From: Siphonodentalium dalli
Lineage: Eukaryota; Mollusca; Scaphopoda; Gadilida; Siphonodentaliidae
Direction: 5' to 3'
Assembly (NCBI GenBank): GCA_032622095.1
Contig: CP136066.1
Span: 49,574,911-49,638,910 of the forward strand
Length of the DNA stretch: 64,000 bases
The translations under genes were made by a program, and so were the position numbers. Below, piece by piece: positions 1 through 12,489 of this stretch; position 1 is the first letter of the stretch; every line of letters starts with the position of its first letter. The notes beneath the pieces were generated by a model that had not been told where the DNA came from, made no database searches, and saw only the letters and a program-made list of their open reading frames with translations.

Positions 1-629
1 TGGCTACCTCGCAAGCGACAAATTTGACAAGTGAAATAGAAATTTGGTCATGCCCACGGCTCTGTTTGGTTTGTAGCGAATTAGACAACGTAATTATTTC
101 GGCAGGAATTGTAGGGAACATACAAAAACTTTTAGAATAAGATCCACTTAGATACATTTCTGGGGATATCTCAGTTCTTGGAATGTTAGAGGATAGACGA
201 TTTCCAATATCTGTAAAGTATCTATTAAACTCATCTGAAATTTCTTTAGCATCAATTACATTAACCCCATTTATAGAAACAATGCTTGGTATAGACTGTA
301 TCTTATCTCGATTGAGAATTGAATTTATTATTTTCCATGATTTTTTAATATTATTTTTGTTTTCTTCCAAAATCCGTTTATAATACGAAGACTTACAAGC
401 ACGCTTTGCCTTGTTAAATATTTTACAGTAGTCTTTATAAATGTTCTTGTTTGCGGTTGTTGGTGATTTAAATTTTTTTTTATATAGATTTACTTTCTTT
501 ATTGATGATACTAGCAGGCCATCTGTCATCCACTCGTGTTTTTAATGTACCTTTTGTTGCCGGATTGCGAAGCCAGTGGCAACGCCGACTCGTATGCACC
601 TTTAAATGTGTCCATAAACTTTTCATATG
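1..629 (-). pseudogene. LINE ORF2 linker and RT N-terminal region, frameshifted
   Basis: Minus-strand translation gives the typical basic linker (about 520-370, with KRACKSSYYKRIL). Then comes the segment with EISDEFNRYFTDIGNRL (about 230-190) and, at about 60-20, LQTKQSRGHDQISISLVK, a motif that precedes the RT palm. A frameshift near 530-545 separates KRYIKNT from EWMTDG. No start codon applies because this is internal to ORF2. It is the continuation of the adjacent endonuclease fragment. Confidence 0.75.
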
Positions 630-1631
630 CTAGGTTCGGGTCAGGCTCTTGCAAGACAGGGGAGAAATCAGATTAGATGCTAACATGTTTCTTTTGAAAT
701 AATCCATGTTTGTTTTGGAAAATTGTCTTTTTAAAATCGGCTCAGGCGAAGACCAGGAAACTTTACTTTCTTCGATATAGAATATACCGAAATGGTCAGA
801 TACATCCGTGATAATAATACCAGATTTAATTTTTTTGTCGTAATTGTTACTATAGATATGATCAATTAATGTAGCAGAGTGTCCCGTAACTCTAGTGGGT
901 TTTAAAATTACAGGTTGGAAACCATCGGAATACATATTATTGAGAAATTCGTTTGTCTTCATATGTGATGCTGCTTTCAATAGATTAATATTGAAGTCAC
1001 CCAAAATCAAAGCTCTTTTTCCGGATGTTCGCAAGCAATTAGTAAGTGTTTCCATTTTCTCTACAAAACTATTGAAGTCGGCCTTTGGTGCAGTGTTAGG
1101 TCGGTATACCGATACACATAAAACACTCTTATTTTTTTCCATAAAAATTTCAACAACTATTGATTCAAACACATGTGGAATAAATACAGCCAGATCATCC
1201 CTGATGGCAAATTTTAAATCATCTCTAATAAAGAAGCCAACACCACCCCTTCCACCGTCTTCGTTAGGTCTACATTTGTATATTAGGGGTTGATATCCAG
1301 GTATCTTATATGCCTCAGTATCTCGAATTCTAAAAATTTCTTGCAGAGCAATAATACTAAATTGTGTTCCACTTCCTCTCATTTGATATAGGAGATGCTT
1401 TAAGTCATCCATATTTGCATTCAAGCTTTGGCAATTCAAAGTAAATGCGGAAATATTCGTCTCGTTTGGGAATTGGTTTTGAAATTCTACAGGAGTATAA
1501 TAATTACAATTATCTTGAAGATTGGATGGGACACATTCGTTTTCCTCATCCGTTCCTAGTTGAGACAAAACATGATTTAAATTAAATTCGTCCTTGTTCT
1601 GGATCTCATCCAAAGTAATATCAGCTAACAT
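630..1631 (-). pseudogene. LINE ORF2 endonuclease domain, frameshifted at its C-terminal end
   Basis: The 333-codon frame holds a nearly complete endonuclease/exonuclease/phosphatase fold, the enzyme that nicks target DNA during target-primed reverse transcription. Expected catalytic landmarks are visible: LNCQS near residue 66, LQEIF with the metal-binding Glu near 98, LGDFNINL near 210-217, LIDHIYSN near 255-262 and VSDHFGIF near 278. The first 55 residues are acidic and low in similarity to the family. The frame stops at 630 after SLTRT. The normal continuation (EPDPN..AYEKF) lies in another minus frame, so a frameshift has occurred near 640. Identification as a LINE endonuclease is firm; current activity is unlikely. 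Confidence 0.85.
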
Positions 1632-1639
1632 AATGAACT

Positions 1640-3060
1640 AAAGCTCCCCCGACATGCCGTCTAATGTAGCAATATATATATAATTTCATCTTAACTTGGA
1701 TGATTTCCTGTAATTGAGAGTTAATTGTAATAAATACTGGTTGATTTGGCTCATCGTCATAACCGGAGCGACTTAGAGTGTGGACATGTGAAATAATAGG
1801 CACTGATAGGGTATAAGAAATGAAGAAAATTATATGTGCGATCATCGTCGGGTATATAGCAGAACCGAGAATTCACCATCAGTACGGGGAGGCCATCAAT
1901 AAAGTGTATCTAATTCGTATGTGATCGTATGGAAACTAAATCAAAAGAAGGGAAAAGTAAATGTGTGCCATTATAAGATATGTATATAAGGTATGTATAT
2001 AAGGAAGTGCCGAGACGCCCAATGTGATCGTGCATTTAGTTGGCTGAGATCATAACGCTCGAAAAAGAATAATCCAGAAACATTACACAGGAACCTCACT
2101 GCGTATATAAGTAAGTATTGCGATGCAATTATAACAATAGCGATTAAAATAAAGGTAAGTAATTAAATTATCAATGAAATAATATAATACATATGAACAA
2201 CGTCCATCATTTAATATGAAGCTACATATAATCAAAGAAGAAAAAAACAAGTAGTTATTTCTCCTCTAACACAATAACGGTCGAGATCGAGAATAGAGTG
2301 ATACCCCTTAGATCGATAGAACGATTTCAATAAAAAAAACATTACACTCAGGCCTTTCAAACGAAAGCCTTCGGCACTCATGCCTTTCAAACGAACTGAC
2401 AAGTAATACGTTGGACCTAAAACCAAGGCAGTAAACGTGATCTAACTGAATTTACTTTCATTTCGATAGTGTGTTCCAAAATAACCCATTGAATGGTCAT
2501 AGAAAATAGACAGTGGTCATTATGGACATGTTCCTAAATATATGATTTTTACAACTATCTTGTGGTTTTATTGTTTGGCTTGTGGCAATCACAAATACTG
2601 GTGTTTGCTACGAATTCATTTGAATGGTTCAACGTTTTAATTTTGACAGCAAACCGATGCTACTGCATGACCAGATATGCTATACACATAGTTTGCAATC
2701 CTAAACTTATATTGCTATATGAATCAAATTATTTTGATGTAGATCATGCCACACTCTACTCTGGCTACGCCCATAAATTCCCACAATATTCTACCAGTTC
2801 GAAACCTGGAAACCTTTCTGATTTTCTGCACGACGGACAATTTATGAAATTGAAAAAAATAAACGCATGTAATATATTTCTTTATTAAAAGCTGTCCATC
2901 TACATGGTTGCCCACTTACAACAGTTCAGATGCCGCTTATTGTGTGCACTCATAAGAAAATTGTCTTTACTTGACTGGCCTCTTGGTCCAGGATTGACTC
3001 GATTATGGAGAATTTATTCAGCACCAGATGGGCTTTGCGCGCATTTTGATCATTTGAACA
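1640..3060. other. AT-rich stretch with no recognised gene
   Basis: I see no supported exon. There are short local duplications: ATGTATATAAGG is repeated at about 1980-2003, and a CTTTCAAACGAA-containing unit is repeated at about 2350-2395. Both strands of 2562-2915 are open for 60-108 codons but show no recognisable motif. Confidence 0.5.
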
Positions 3061-3116
3061 TTTTATTTTCAAAAGAACTTTAATTAAATTTAAAAAACAA
3101 AATGTTAATTTAAAAT

Positions 3117-3647
3117 TTAATGATATTTAGTACCTCCCGAGTTATATTTTATCGATAATAAGCCGATCCTCCAGACTGAATCAAATGCCCTCGAGAAGTC
3201 AATGAATGCGCAATACAGTTTCTTTTTAGTGGCTTTAATTAAGTGTGTGTTTGTATGGAGTGAGAATATGTGATCAAAAGAGAGAAAATTGCATATTCGT
3301 TCACTAATGATGCTTGTGAAAAGTTTAGCCAAGCAACTCAACATGGTTATCTTCCTGTAGTTTCCTGGATCAGCTTTTCGTTTAAATAATGGCCTTATGA
3401 TTCCGACCGTCCATTCGCGGGGTAATGTGCCACTATTTAAAATGAGATTGAAATAGTTCTTATACAGAGTATAAAGATAAGGCAAAGATTTGATTATGTA
3501 TTCATTTTTAATTGGGTCTACGCCTGGTGCTTTGTTAGTTTTGAGGCAGCTTTTCATTGTGCTGTTTGTGTAGATTAACTGATTTAACTCATATGATTGG
3601 CGTACGAAAACTAAACCCCCTTTGGTGAAAACAAGTAGTTCGTGCAT
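3117..3647 (-). pseudogene. Reverse transcriptase fragment of a second minus-strand LINE
   Basis: A 176-codon open frame carries the N-terminal half of a non-LTR reverse transcriptase. It has NKAPGVDPIKNEYI (residues about 38-51), PLYTLYKNYFNLILNSG, a WTVGIIRPLFKRK block, GNYRKITMLSCLAKLFTS and the first catalytic aspartate in CAFIDFSRAFDSVW (about 146-159). The frame ends about ten residues later and the YADD motif is missing, so the element is truncated there. The first 30 residues do not look like RT and are probably flank. The KAPG/ITLLSCL style matches the LINE at 29819-31664, so the two may be related. Confidence 0.85.
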
Positions 3648-3879
3648 GATATACGAAGATGCTCTAAATTAAAACGACCTAACAGCTGCTATACTGGCAT
3701 ACCAAGGCATATGCACTATATTACGACGTTCTCTTTTGGACGATAATTGTGGGTGATTTGAGACGAATTCGTCTTTCTCAACATATAATTTATACAATAA
3801 AAAAGGTAAGCATTTCAGTACATAATTGCTTCACTGTCAGGAGCCGAATACGCATGATATATGCATAGATCATCATTGG

Positions 3880-4420
3880 TAGATATACACAGTTCATCAT
3901 TTTTAGATATGCATACATGCAGATAATCATCGATATACATACTTCATCATTGTTTGTAACGGATAAATGAGATATACACAGATCATCATTGTTTCCATCA
4001 GATAAAGGACGTATTCTTATATAGTATGTACATCATTGATTGCTCGGATAAATGAAATATACATAGCTCATCATTGTTGCATCGCATAAATGAATTATAC
4101 AAAGATCATCATTGTTGCATCGGATAAATGAAATATACATCAGTATACATAGCTCATAATTGTTTGCTCGGATAAATGAGATATGCATAGCTAATCATTC
4201 TTAGTAACGGTTAAATAAGATATCGATAGCTGATAATTGTTTGCATTAGACGAATTCTCTATACTTAAATAGTTCATCATTGTTTGCTGGGAGAAATGAA
4301 ATATACATAGCTCATCATTGTTGCATCAGATAAATGGGATATACATATAGTTGGTCATTGTTTGCATCTGATAAATAAGATATGCATAGCTCATTGTTGT
4401 TTGCATCGGATGTTGCTTTA
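3880..4420 (+). repeat. Degenerate minisatellite, units of about 50-65 bp
   Basis: The theme GATAAATGAGATATACATAG followed by CTCATCATTGTTTGCATCG recurs about eight to nine times with variable spacing and substitutions. It looks like an old, diverged tandem array. Confidence 0.75.
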
Positions 4421-4429
4421 TATGTGTTC

Positions 4430-5990
4430 AGTGCTTTGATGGTCAGACGCACGTTTTGCCAACATTTACCGGTATTCACAATGGATTTTATCAATATCTG
4501 TCAGGATTTTTTTTGAGAAATTTGGTACAACCGATTATTGTGACACAATATTTAAGATCCATCGAACCATTGGATATTATATCCTCATTTACTTCACTTT
4601 TATGGCATGAACAATATTCAAAATTTCACTGTTTTCAGGTATAAAGAACTTATGTGAATCTAATATTTTCAAAAGTGCAGTTCATATATCCATGATATTA
4701 TATCTGAAGATCATGAGATGAGACTTAATTATTCTTGATTCGTTAAATTTAATGATTATTTTCATTCAGAAAGGCAACTACCTATAAATAATTGTCTATA
4801 TTTGAGAACGTTCGTGTCGTGCCTGTTGGATCAATGAAAAGTTGTGCTGATATTATTTCTGGATCATGAGTTCATAACCAAGTTAAAGCTAACCACCATA
4901 TCTCTTAACAATGTGGCCTAAATTCCGTTGATTTCTCCCTGCTTGAGTGGACCACACTGCAAATCAACATTTGTTTGTATTGGGCTTGGAGTTTTGTGAA
5001 TTCTATTTTCTTCGTTATAGTATATGGGGGTATGATGGTATATCATGCAATTAAAAGTATAACTCTATATTATGATAAGAATGAAGCCTCCTCGCACAAA
5101 GCCAAGACAATAATCAATCTGGTGATTGAAGTGTTGTGCGAAATTATAAATTATTCTAGAAGTTCTTGGTACTGAAATGGACAAAACAGAAGATAATCTG
5201 TTCAGAATCTCAAATGTATTTCAATCCATTGTTTTTGTTCTCTTAATGATTTCGCAAATCTACATACAATGAAGATGATATATGAAGTTCACGATTTTTC
5301 GCCAGATAGATCCAGAGAAATTATTTGTTGAAAATATATTGCCATTTTTTGGCTGGATTTATGCTAAATGTGCGTACCTCCTTAAGAGCAGGTCCAGTGA
5401 ACAATTGTGAATGGGGAAGCCCATGCAATTATCCGGAGCAAAGGTTATACATACAACAGTTATGTCCGGACACAAAATCAAGCATATCATTGAAAATTCT
5501 GGATATTTAACCGGCATGTGCACTATTTAAATTATAACATTTTGCAATAAATATATTTTTTTGAATTTGTTTTATGGAATTCCATCACATGGCTTACGTT
5601 ATAAAAATCAATATACAATTCAAAAACGAATACCATAACATTATACTGGAACAAGTTCCAATCGGACCTGCCAGATAATTACCAGTTGTTTCCAATACTA
5701 CATCAAGTCACACTCAGAAGAATATGCAACTCTGTACTTTCGTTCCGCAGATTTGCATGGAAATCCCCATTCAAAATTGCCCACTTTACCTCCCGCTTAA
5801 TGCACTCGGATATCTCAACTTACCTGTGAATTGGGTATTTATTACGGTCGACTCATCGACATCTAATGAAAGTTGTATCGATTCAGACAATTTTTGGACT
5901 CATTATGGTCAAAACGTGTGTTCTTATTTTCAAAATGTCTAGCTAGGTCGAAATATTGTCATTCCTGTTTGAATGCGCGGTTTAATTTCT
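4430..5990. other. No recognised feature
   Basis: AT-rich sequence with several short open frames (for example 5724-5942, +). None has a recognisable domain or a convincing pair of splice sites. Confidence 0.5.
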
Positions 5991-5994
5991 CTCC

Positions 5995-6215
5995 TATTAT
6001 CATTACTCATCATTAATTTCTCTCCGATAAGGCCTATTATCATTAATCCTCATTAAAATCTCTCCGATAAGGCATAATATCATTACTCCTCATTAATTTC
6101 TCTCCGATAAGGCCTATTATCATTACTCATCATTAATTTATCTCCGATAAGGCCTATTATCATTACTCCTCATTAATTTCTCTCCGATAAGGCATATTAT
6201 CATTACTCATCATTA
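5995..6215 (+). repeat. Exact 40-bp minisatellite, about 5.5 copies
   Basis: The segment TCTCCGATAAGGC begins at 6021, 6061, 6101, 6141 and 6181, an exact 40-bp period. Units differ only at a few bases (ACTCAT or ACTCCT, GGCCTATT or GGCATATT). Confidence 0.95.
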
Positions 6216-6660
6216 ATTCCATACTTGATCGCATAGCTTTTTCGTGATATTTAATCGATGTTTGGAGACATTTATTTATATTACTTTTCCCTTCCCCTCG
6301 GTTCATGTATTTTCTTCCATTTGCTCTTACTTTTCGTCCCAACAATTTGTTCATTTTTCCGGCTATTGTATCCATACGTACGTGCGGCTGATGTATCAAA
6401 TGTGTCGATTACAATGTGTGTTATTACGCAGTTGAGTTCAGAGAATATATATTTTCGATATTTTCAATATCCGATTTTACATGTCCAGTGTCGATAGCCA
6501 GTATAAAATGTGGTGCAAATTATTTTTCCACTTTTCACCGATCTTGTGGTTCTACCAATCGGAGTTTGGATTTATATGTCCATTTATTAGCTCGATACCT
6601 GGTCGAAAACGTTAACGTTAACGGTATATGTGCGTCCGAATACACGGGACTGAATTATTC
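6215..6660. other. No recognised feature
   Basis: Overlapping short open frames on both strands (6163-6712) lack motifs and look like chance frames. Confidence 0.45.
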
Positions 6661-6995
6661 AACTCAAACATGTCTCACTCTATTAAGAATTTGGGCAGAA
6701 CATATAAACTAATCGGCTCGAAACTTGCCAGTTGCACAATATAGCTTGGCAGTCTTAATTTTCATGATAAATGGGTTATGCCGCAAATATGCGGGTATTT
6801 GAAATAAATTAAAATAAATTAATCTAAATTTGTTCTACTACCATACAAACACAGAATGATTAAGCATCATGTTTGTTTTCGCGCAAGTGCGAGACGCATC
6901 AAATCGAAAACACGATCTTCGTGTTTTATCAAACGTTATTTTCCAGTCAACTCAGTGCTCTTGGGCTAAAACCATGCATTGCTTTGCACTGCATT
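6660..6995 (+). repeat. Dispersed repeat A, copy 1
   Basis: This 0.3-kb block reappears in reverse orientation at 20936-21245. Shared landmarks include TTGGGCAGAACATATAAACT, CTTGCCAGTTGCACAATATA, the AT-rich AAATAAATTAAAATAAATTA and GTCAACTCAGTGCTC. It is non-coding and probably mobile. Confidence 0.85.
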
Positions 6996-6999
6996 GACT

Positions 7000-8158
7000 A
7001 CCGTGCGAAATGAAATCAAGTAGTTTAAATGTGGTATTAACTGTGTTCTAAATCTGGGAGGTGGTTTCCCGTAGTGTGTTCACATTGTGAATCTTGGATT
7101 ATCAGATACCAAATGTATACACGAAACTACAATTAGCGTCCACTCTTTCGATGAACCGATTTTGATCAAACCAACTAAAAGAAAATCGACAAATACACTT
7201 ATGGATGTGGTTTAGCTGTGATTCGATAATTACGCTAGCGTATTGTAATATTATTCACATGGAGGGGTGTTCAAGAAAAACAAGAAGACGGCAGATAATT
7301 TAGTTATAAACAGAAGGAATTATATTTACTGCAAAGAAATGTTCAGACACATGTAATAAGTTCTTCAAACAATATGGTCGTTTGTTCAACTTATTAGCTG
7401 AACATTTCCGACGGGAAATATTCATCATGTAGAATGTAATAACGAACGGGTAGTACATGTACAACTTATGTAATATACAAAGGATAAATGTGCGTAACTA
7501 TGATCATTGTTATGTCCCCTTTAATTTGATAGCGTATTTCGATTACGAATGATACTAATTTCGACCAAATTAAATAATAGGAATCAGGTCTCTCATTTTA
7601 AGACATAAAGCTTGTCACACAAATGTATTTAAACGTAAAACATACGAGAAATTGGCCAGTCACTCACGTGTGCACTTCTTGTCTTGATTCGTGCTAGTGG
7701 GTGCACATCACATACGTATAGCTGTGCGTGTATCACAGAACAGTCAGTAACAGGCAGACAGTTGTATTGAAACATTCAAAACATAGCAAACTCCGTAATT
7801 ACTGGTCGATGACTTGACAAGGTTCTCATAGTCACCCAAGTTTCGATAACAACACGATGCATTGCTCCGTATACGCCTGTGCTATAATTAATCGACCCTC
7901 ATTATAGAGTTTGACCACAATTACACAGCGGCCGACCGCGGTACCACCTCTCACAATTCATGCAATTTTTATATGAATGTTTTTGCTTGCTTTTAATTGA
8001 TAATGTAATCGCGAATGTTGGTCAGTGACCATCTTGTTGAATAAATCGTAAAAAATTAGTATATATTGCTTTGTGTATAGTGTAACGCAGCCGTCGAAAT
8101 TAGCTACGGCATAAGGCGATACCGTAGATAAAGCAGTAGAAACCAATATAGAATATAT
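7000..8158. other. Non-coding; weak duplicate of 9140-9290
   Basis: The part at about 7690-7870 (GTATCACAG, GAAACATTCAAAACA, TCCGTAA, CGATGA, GGTTCTCA in order) is matched loosely at about 9140-9290, suggesting an old shared repeat. Nothing else is recognised. Confidence 0.45.
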
Positions 8159-8690
8159 CACCCCTGGTCAAGTGGTCCTGCTAATATGATATGATGCTGG
8201 TGGTCCTGCGGAATTGCTATGATGCTGGGTAGGGCAAAATGATGCCGTTACGAAAAAGTACCGTTATTTGTTTCTAAAATTGTCATTTTTGCGGTGTTTT
8301 GCTAACCCGAGCGATTTGAGAAAAAAACCAGTGTGTGTATGAAACATTCAAGAACATATTTATTTAAAATATATATATAATAATGCCGGCGCTGGTGCTT
8401 CTAAAACGACGTGAATAATCAGCTTGAATATAGTCGATTTTCAACAACTAATACAACCGGTATTAAAAATGTTTCGCAATAAATATATTTTTGAACGTTT
8501 GATACGCAAAATGGCTTTTCTTGTATATGATCAGAGTATTGGAACACTGCGAAAAAGACTAATTAAAAAAATATAACGGTACTTTTTGTTAACAGCATCA
8601 GTTTGCCCTAACAGCGTCATAGCAATTCAGCAGGACCCTACCGCATCATAACACATTAGCAGGACCAATTGACCAGGTGTGTTTATGGTC
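8159..8690. mobile_element. Non-autonomous DNA transposon (MITE) with about 105-bp terminal inverted repeats
   Basis: The left end (CACCCCTGGTCAAGTGGTCC, then CTGCTAAT, then TACCGTTAT near 8270) is matched in reverse complement by the right end (ATAACGGTACTTTTTGTTAA near 8573 through TTGACCAGGTGTG near 8682). The interior is AT-rich and has no ORF. I could not settle a target-site duplication, so the superfamily is open. Confidence 0.85.
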
Positions 8691-8804
8691 ATTGGAATTT
8701 TATTCGGACCACTTACTAATGGCACTTCTGGTGCGCACCGAAAGCGACATCGAATTGTTTACTAAGTTAATCTCATCGCTGTAAAAATACATATGCACTA
8801 TAAA

Positions 8805-9055
8805 TGTATATAATCAAACTGATTAACATTTATTAAGTGTCTAGTTGACATAAAACAAATTAGGTTTGTGTGAAAAGAATTAACGTGTCGCATGTCGCTC
8901 ACGGACAAATGAACTGAGGAATAGCAGTCATGAATTAGAAACATTAAGGTGGTGTACGGCAGTCGCAACAAATAGCACATATGTAATGTACTTGGTTACT
9001 GTGGTTAAACAAATACTACTAGTACTTCAGTAAGATTAACTAACATACCACATGT
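8805..9055 (+). repeat. Dispersed repeat B, copy 1
   Basis: A block of about 245 bp, from TAATCAAACTGATTAACATT to TAACATACCACAT, recurs in the same orientation at 21243-21489 with only scattered changes. It has no coding content. Confidence 0.9.
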
Positions 9056-9059
9056 CAAT

Positions 9060-9885
9060 TAACTGCTCGAAATCGCTGTGATACCATTTGATCGTGGTTG
9101 AATGGCGGTACAACTGAGGTCATTAAGGCATACAACCTTACAACCAGTCCATGCGTATATCACAGCCATACTACTCAGTAGGCCTATCAGTACGTCCAAG
9201 GAAACATTCAAAACAACAGCTGATTCCGTAACTGGGCGATGATTTTGCGACATGGTTCTCAGCTCAAACCCACATAATACACTAGAGGTCAGATTCCATG
9301 GAATCAAATATACTTCCATGGCATCCCATTCCATGTGTGTGTTATGCGTATATGTATGTTCCTCTTCGTGTGAATGCATATTGCTGCTTTGTGATCTGAT
9401 GGTGGACTTGCATTGACATTTCTAAATAAGATATATATTCCAACGGTTTATGTCATTATGATTAATGACAATCTATTGCATCATTCATGGTCGTGACCAA
9501 CTGAGCCACCATTCACCCCAGCCAATCAGTTCATTTTTATTCGGTAGGGATACATTTTATAGCTAATTATAGGCATAACCCCTCCCCAGGACGCCTATAT
9601 CATATTCAACGGTCATGAAATTTGGCGTGTCTGATTATATCGTAATCGACATGTAGATCAAAAAGTTGTAAAGTATATTAATGTACCATAACTCTGTTAT
9701 TTCGCATTTATTGGATAATTATTTCAGTTTCGGATTGAGAATCTTTTAGTTTTAATGGCGCAGGAAAGACCGCTTGGTTAATTATTTAATTAGTATTTCA
9801 GTGCGTCATCGCTACACTATAGTCATAAACGTCTTTGTAATAGAGTTAACTGTAATCGAGAGATAACTATATCAGAATCGATAAT
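9060..9885. other. No recognised feature
   Basis: Non-coding. The minus frame 9059-9379 is open by chance and overlaps the degenerate repeat shared with 7690-7870. Confidence 0.45.
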
Positions 9886-9889
9886 GCTA

Positions 9890-10900
9890 GCTGAGTGCTC
9901 AACCGTCCGCTCTAAAACTAATGTTGTCCTTATTTACTACCAAACACATGCAGTGTTCAAAATATAAAACACCTGTTTCGCGATTTTCCATTTTATCCCA
10001 TTCAAAAGTTTCGGTGGAATTTGCCAAAAGCCTCAACCCTCCCTGGGGCGTACGCCCCCTCTCCGTTGGACAGGTTACTTTCATAGTAGAGCGGACATAC
10101 CTATAGTATATCAGTGAACATGTTCATTCATTTGCCTTGCTCCTTGATATGTCCGTTTGAATTTGCGTCAGGAAGAGTGGGTTTGAATTTGAGTAATATA
10201 TATCACCAGTTAACAACGTTACACGCTACCAGGGTTAAACCGTACACTCTAAAACTTTGAAAGAGTACTAATCTTCCGTTTGGATACTACTAACCACATC
10301 CACTCGTCGAAAAGTTTTTATCTCAATATCTGATTTTCGGAGTAATTTTCCCCATTTGATTTTCGGTGAAAATAGCCAAATCTGAACCCACCCCGACACA
10401 AACCGTCCGTTGAGCAGGTTGCATTTATAGTAGAGAGGTCAAATTTTGGAGGCGTACCTTCAGTATACCGGCTTACATGCTCCTTCAATAAACTCGCTCC
10501 TTCATTAGACCGTTCGGATTTGGGGCTAAAAATAGGTCAGTGATAGATTACTTAAGTATACATATTTATGTTATATAGCGTGGTCACGAGTAAACCGTTC
10601 CATCTGAATATTAGAAAATCGCACCCTAGATACGCGTGAACACTACCCATCAGATGTACTCGTAAACAAAAAGTTAACTCGATGTTTGAATTTTCCCCCT
10701 TTGCAATTTTCGTGGAATTTTCCTAAAGTCTCAACCCACCCCGACTCGCTTTCTCCGTTGGGCAGGTCACTTTTAAAGTAGAGCGGCCAAACTTTGGGGA
10801 CGTACATACAGTATGCCAACGTACATGCTATGACATTATCTTGCTCTTTAATTAGCCCATTTTGATTTGACGGGAAAAATATGTGCAATATTTCCGTCCC
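9890..10900 (+). repeat. Repeat C array 1: three diverged units of about 350 bp
   Basis: The sub-block GGAATTTGCCAAAAGCCTCA, then a CTCCGTTGGGCAGGTTACTT-like block, then TAGTAGAGCGGTCAAACTTT, then CATGCTCCTTCATTA recurs near 10010, 10360 and 10705. The spacing of about 345-350 bp indicates tandem units. The copies differ by many substitutions. Confidence 0.85.
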
Positions 10901-11039
10901 CCGTAACGCGGAAAGGCCTGGAAGAAAAAAACTTTTAAGCGGATTATTCGGGTCCGGATCACTCTTCCCATTCGGAATATGCGATAATAATTTAATAGCG
11001 CTGGACTAAACCTTGATTAATTCATCCTGGTGTATAGTG

Positions 11040-11345
11040 TGTCCCTATTTATGGGCGGTAACTCCTCAGGGAAAGCGCGGACACACGTGTTGATGTCCGT
11101 GAGCAGTAGGGCATATCGAGGTGTGCATACGGTCCAATTTTCGATGCTCTGCTCCTTATAATTTCCGAGATATTGAAATGATATTTTTCCATATAAAGGG
11201 AGATAACTCCGCTGGGTAAACGCGGACAATATTCGTTATGCGCCAAAGGCATAGAACTCATTGACCCCAACATACTTACCAATCTTGAATGTTCTACTCC
11301 TAATACTTTCAGAGATTAAGGCGTTGAAAAATAAGGTTAACTATA
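11040..11345 (+). repeat. Repeat D, copy 1
   Basis: The module runs from TATTTATGGGCGGTAACTCC through GGGCATATCGAGGTGTGCAT and AAAGGGAGATAACTC to a TTTCAGAGATTAAGGCG end. Close copies lie at 15630-15920, and a more diverged one at 14090-14395. Confidence 0.85.
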
Positions 11346-11394
11346 ACTAGAGGGTTAAAATTCTGGCCTGCAATATTTTTTTAATTCCATATAT

Positions 11395-11825
11395 TATCCC
11401 CATCCCCAATCCCATCTAACCATTAACCCTCAACCCACCCCTATCCAATCCTTACTATAAACCGCTCCATAACCCTAACACTTCGATAAGCACAAACTTA
11501 ATCGTAGCCAATGAATAATCATAACCCTTTTCATAGCCCTATCCACATCACTTAACCCTAACCCAATAAAATACCCTGACCAGATTCGTTACATTCCCGC
11601 AAGCTATATCCATTGCCATACCTTAGACCATTACCATAACTCTTTCGATAAGCCTAATCATACATACAACCTAACCATAACCAAATAATTTGTATAACAC
11701 TGTTACCTTTTCATCATTAACCATATCCACGACTCTAACCCAATTTATAAACCTGCTCCTACCCATAACATTAAACCTAAACATAACTGTGATCTACACA
11801 TAATCATAACCCTATCCATAAACTT
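11395..11825 (+). repeat. Degenerate CCCTAA-like (telomere-like) tract
   Basis: C-rich-strand hexamers of the CCCTAA/CCATAA type recur irregularly over about 430 bp, including ACCCTAACC near 11560 and ATAACCCTA near 11470 and 11805. There is no long perfect run. This could be a decayed interstitial telomeric tract or simple low-complexity drift. Confidence 0.5.
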
Positions 11826-11829
11826 AAAG

Positions 11830-12480
11830 GTGGATGATCTCTTTGCAAACATATATTATACAGTTATCGGGGTATAAAATATTATATATGAGTCGCAGAT
11901 CCTGTCCGAAAATGCTTCTATCGATTAATATTGATTTTGTTTCGAATATATTCTGGTATAAACAGGTGTGGTTATTTAACTAACGAACAATAGTGGTTAC
12001 CGTTACCAGTGACCATAAATTGTATTGTGTAATTTTGTCACAAATTAACGTTAATTATCACTAAAAGCTATGGATTAAAACAATACAATCAATCAATCTG
12101 TGATATTTGACGTTCGTTCCGTAGCTATAGGAACAAACTAATGTTCTCTTTCGCTGTATGGTATTGCCCCAATGGTCTATTCTAAAAATAGAACAATAAC
12201 GTGTCCCATTTAAACATCTCATTTCATAATAAAATTTTCGAAATAAATTCAATATCAGCTGAGAAAAGTGTTTCCCGACAAGGGTCAATTCATATTTATT
12301 ATTTAAATCCACGAAATTATTTCAAATTTGTTATTTAAAGAGATAATCCATCGCTAACCCTTTACATGTACCTACATTCATATTATTAAATGTCCTAGTG
12401 TATACAGTCATCCGGGGGTATTTTCCTATATCACATGTGAATGCATGTAATATCGGGCACTTAATTCTGATTAACTCATT
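11830..12480. other. No recognised feature
   Basis: AT-rich. The minus frame 12061-12312 has no motif. Confidence 0.45.
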
Positions 12481-12489
12481 GCACATTTA

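Larger units (their letters stand above)
1..1631 (-). mobile_element. LINE (non-LTR retrotransposon) fragment: endonuclease, linker and start of RT, running off the left edge
   Basis: On the minus strand the sequence reads as one retrotransposon ORF2 broken by frameshifts. An apurinic-type endonuclease comes first (1631 down to about 660). A basic linker follows, then the region before the reverse transcriptase, with a GHDQIS motif just before the window edge. The reverse transcriptase core itself lies outside the window. The GHD-type motif differs from the KAPG motif of the LINEs at 3117 and 31664, so this is a separate lineage, probably CR1- or Jockey-like (inference). Confidence 0.85.

Noticed and set aside
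5995-6215. CRISPR-like array
   Set aside because: Whole 40-bp units are repeated with no unique spacers, and the context is eukaryotic.
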